A stretch of DNA of 14,666 bases. Origin: DATKMP01 sp035541775. Its GTDB lineage: Bacteria > Bacteroidota > Ignavibacteria > UBA10030. The DNA lies in NCBI GenBank assembly GCA_035541775.1, contig DATKMP010000050.1, positions 1-14,666 of the forward strand, written 5' to 3'. Every line of letters starts with the position of its first letter. Positions within the stretch are counted from its first letter, which is position 1. The notes beneath the pieces are model-generated. The model was not told the origin of the DNA. It worked only from the letters and a program-made list of their open reading frames with translations, and did no database searches. This document shows positions 14,239 through 14,666 of this stretch, piece after piece. Position numbers and translations under genes: made by a program.

Positions 14239-14571
14239 TTAAAAACTAACGCGAAATTCTTGCAAAATTGAATTGTTATCGCCGAACCGAAGTTCTGCGG
14301 TGCGAACGATTAAATCTTTGACGATTTGCAATTCATCAAGCGTTTCTTGGATCGGCTTTCCAATTTTACGTTGCGTGTATTGATCCAGCGCTACCTGAAC
14401 AATCAGCGAACGAAACCGATATAATTCATCGGTGCTTACTCCAACCTCTGCTAATTCGGTTTCATGTTGCTGCGCGGCATGTAAGACTGCTGCAGATTCA
14501 TGGAGAAGAGTTTGAATAAACATAGTATGTGTTTCCACAGATAGTGAATGTTGTAAAGAAATTGTATTCAT
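14239..14571 (-). CDS. Small protein of unknown function coupled to a C1 peptidase gene
   Basis: The product is 110 residues and is not recognised. It is rich in Gln, Glu, Leu and Ala and looks mainly helical throughout, with no signal peptide, transmembrane segment or cysteine. Features visible are THTMFIQTLLHESAAVLHA, ELAEVGVSTDELYRFRSLI and DELQIVKDLIVRTAELRFG. The start is taken at 14571 because the ATG overlaps the TGA of the upstream gene (ATGA, 14568-14571). An in-frame ATG at 14592 would overlap further. The overlap implies translational coupling to the papain-like peptidase ending there. Coding is supported by the overlap, the codon pattern similar to neighbours and the absence of any competing frame. 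A role as partner or regulator of the peptidase is only a guess from position. Confidence 0.7.
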   Translation of the reverse strand: MNTISLQHSLSVETHTMFIQTLLHESAAVLHAAQQHETELAEVGVSTDELYRFRSLIVQVALDQYTQRKIGKPIQETLDELQIVKDLIVRTAELRFGDNNSILQEFRVSF

Positions 14572-14666
14572 TGTACTACCCGAATAGTCCAAAAATCATC
14601 TGAAAGATTTTCATCTAATACGTAAGTGTACGGCAGGGTAAAATATCCTTTCAACCCCCACGATGG
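14568..14666 (-). CDS. C-terminal end of a papain-like (C1 family) peptidase, runs off right edge
   Basis: The last 32 codons of an open frame enter from the right edge in phase and end in TGA at 14568-14570. The translation includes SWGLKGYFTLPYTYV and ends DDFWTIRVVQ. This matches the end of Bacteroidota papain-family peptidases, in which the SWG...GYF strand pair follows the catalytic Asn and the protein ends in a DFWTI-like stretch; this is recognised from memory. The catalytic Cys, His and Asn lie outside the window. The stop overlaps the ATG of the small gene at 14571. With only 32 residues the family call is moderate. Confidence 0.6.
   Translation of the reverse strand, partial: PSWGLKGYFTLPYTYVLDENLSDDFWTIRVVQ

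Noticed and set aside
1..14666. CRISPR array, tRNA, rRNA, or defence system
   Set aside because: No regularly spaced direct repeats, no cloverleaf or rRNA-like sequence, and no recognisable defence gene were found on reading both strands.

Overview
The window looks like ordinary chromosome from a Gram-negative bacterium of the Bacteroidota/Chlorobiota (FCB) group, possibly an Ignavibacteria-like lineage. Pointers are the S46 dipeptidyl-peptidase, the end of a papain-like C1 peptidase with the C-terminus typical of that group, short pilin-like proteins starting MGQQQLLLII, and a RodZ-LigA pair. This placement is inferred from family resemblance only. No rRNA, tRNA, CRISPR array or intact mobile element was seen.

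Layout: (A) 1-3065 is read on the minus strand. It holds the N-terminal part of a PAS histidine kinase that runs off the left edge (1-859), a secreted tandem-PDZ protein (1059-1988), and two tandem paralogous pilin-like proteins (2159-2563, 2682-3065). The PDZ gene and both pilin genes are each followed by an intrinsic terminator. (B) 3066-3629 is a 564-base divergent intergenic region. It has a sigma-54-like promoter pointing at the pilin genes, a fragment resembling a dispersed bacterial repeat, and a weak promoter candidate facing the other way. (C) 3630-11829 is read on the plus strand and tightly packed: a single-domain response regulator, a GAF/PAS hybrid histidine kinase, a RodZ-like protein, NAD-dependent DNA ligase LigA, an outer-membrane beta-barrel protein, a half-length GT9-like protein, a STAS-domain protein, and a XerD-type recombinase. 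(D) 11830-14666 returns to the minus strand: a shared hairpin, an S46 dipeptidyl-peptidase lipoprotein, a 110-residue protein of unknown function, and the last 32 residues of a C1 peptidase whose stop overlaps the start of that small gene.

How the parts may work together: the two histidine kinases and the stand-alone receiver flank the pilin-like pair, so a signalling-controlled surface filament is a reasonable but unproven idea. RodZ, LigA and XerD are housekeeping (cell shape, DNA joining, chromosome dimer resolution). The peptidases at the right end suggest a protein- or peptide-using lifestyle. The most unusual part is the tandem gene-plus-terminator duplication of the pilin-like genes with a sigma-54-like promoter. 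The other genes belong to recognisable families, apart from the 110-residue protein and the truncated GT9-like protein.
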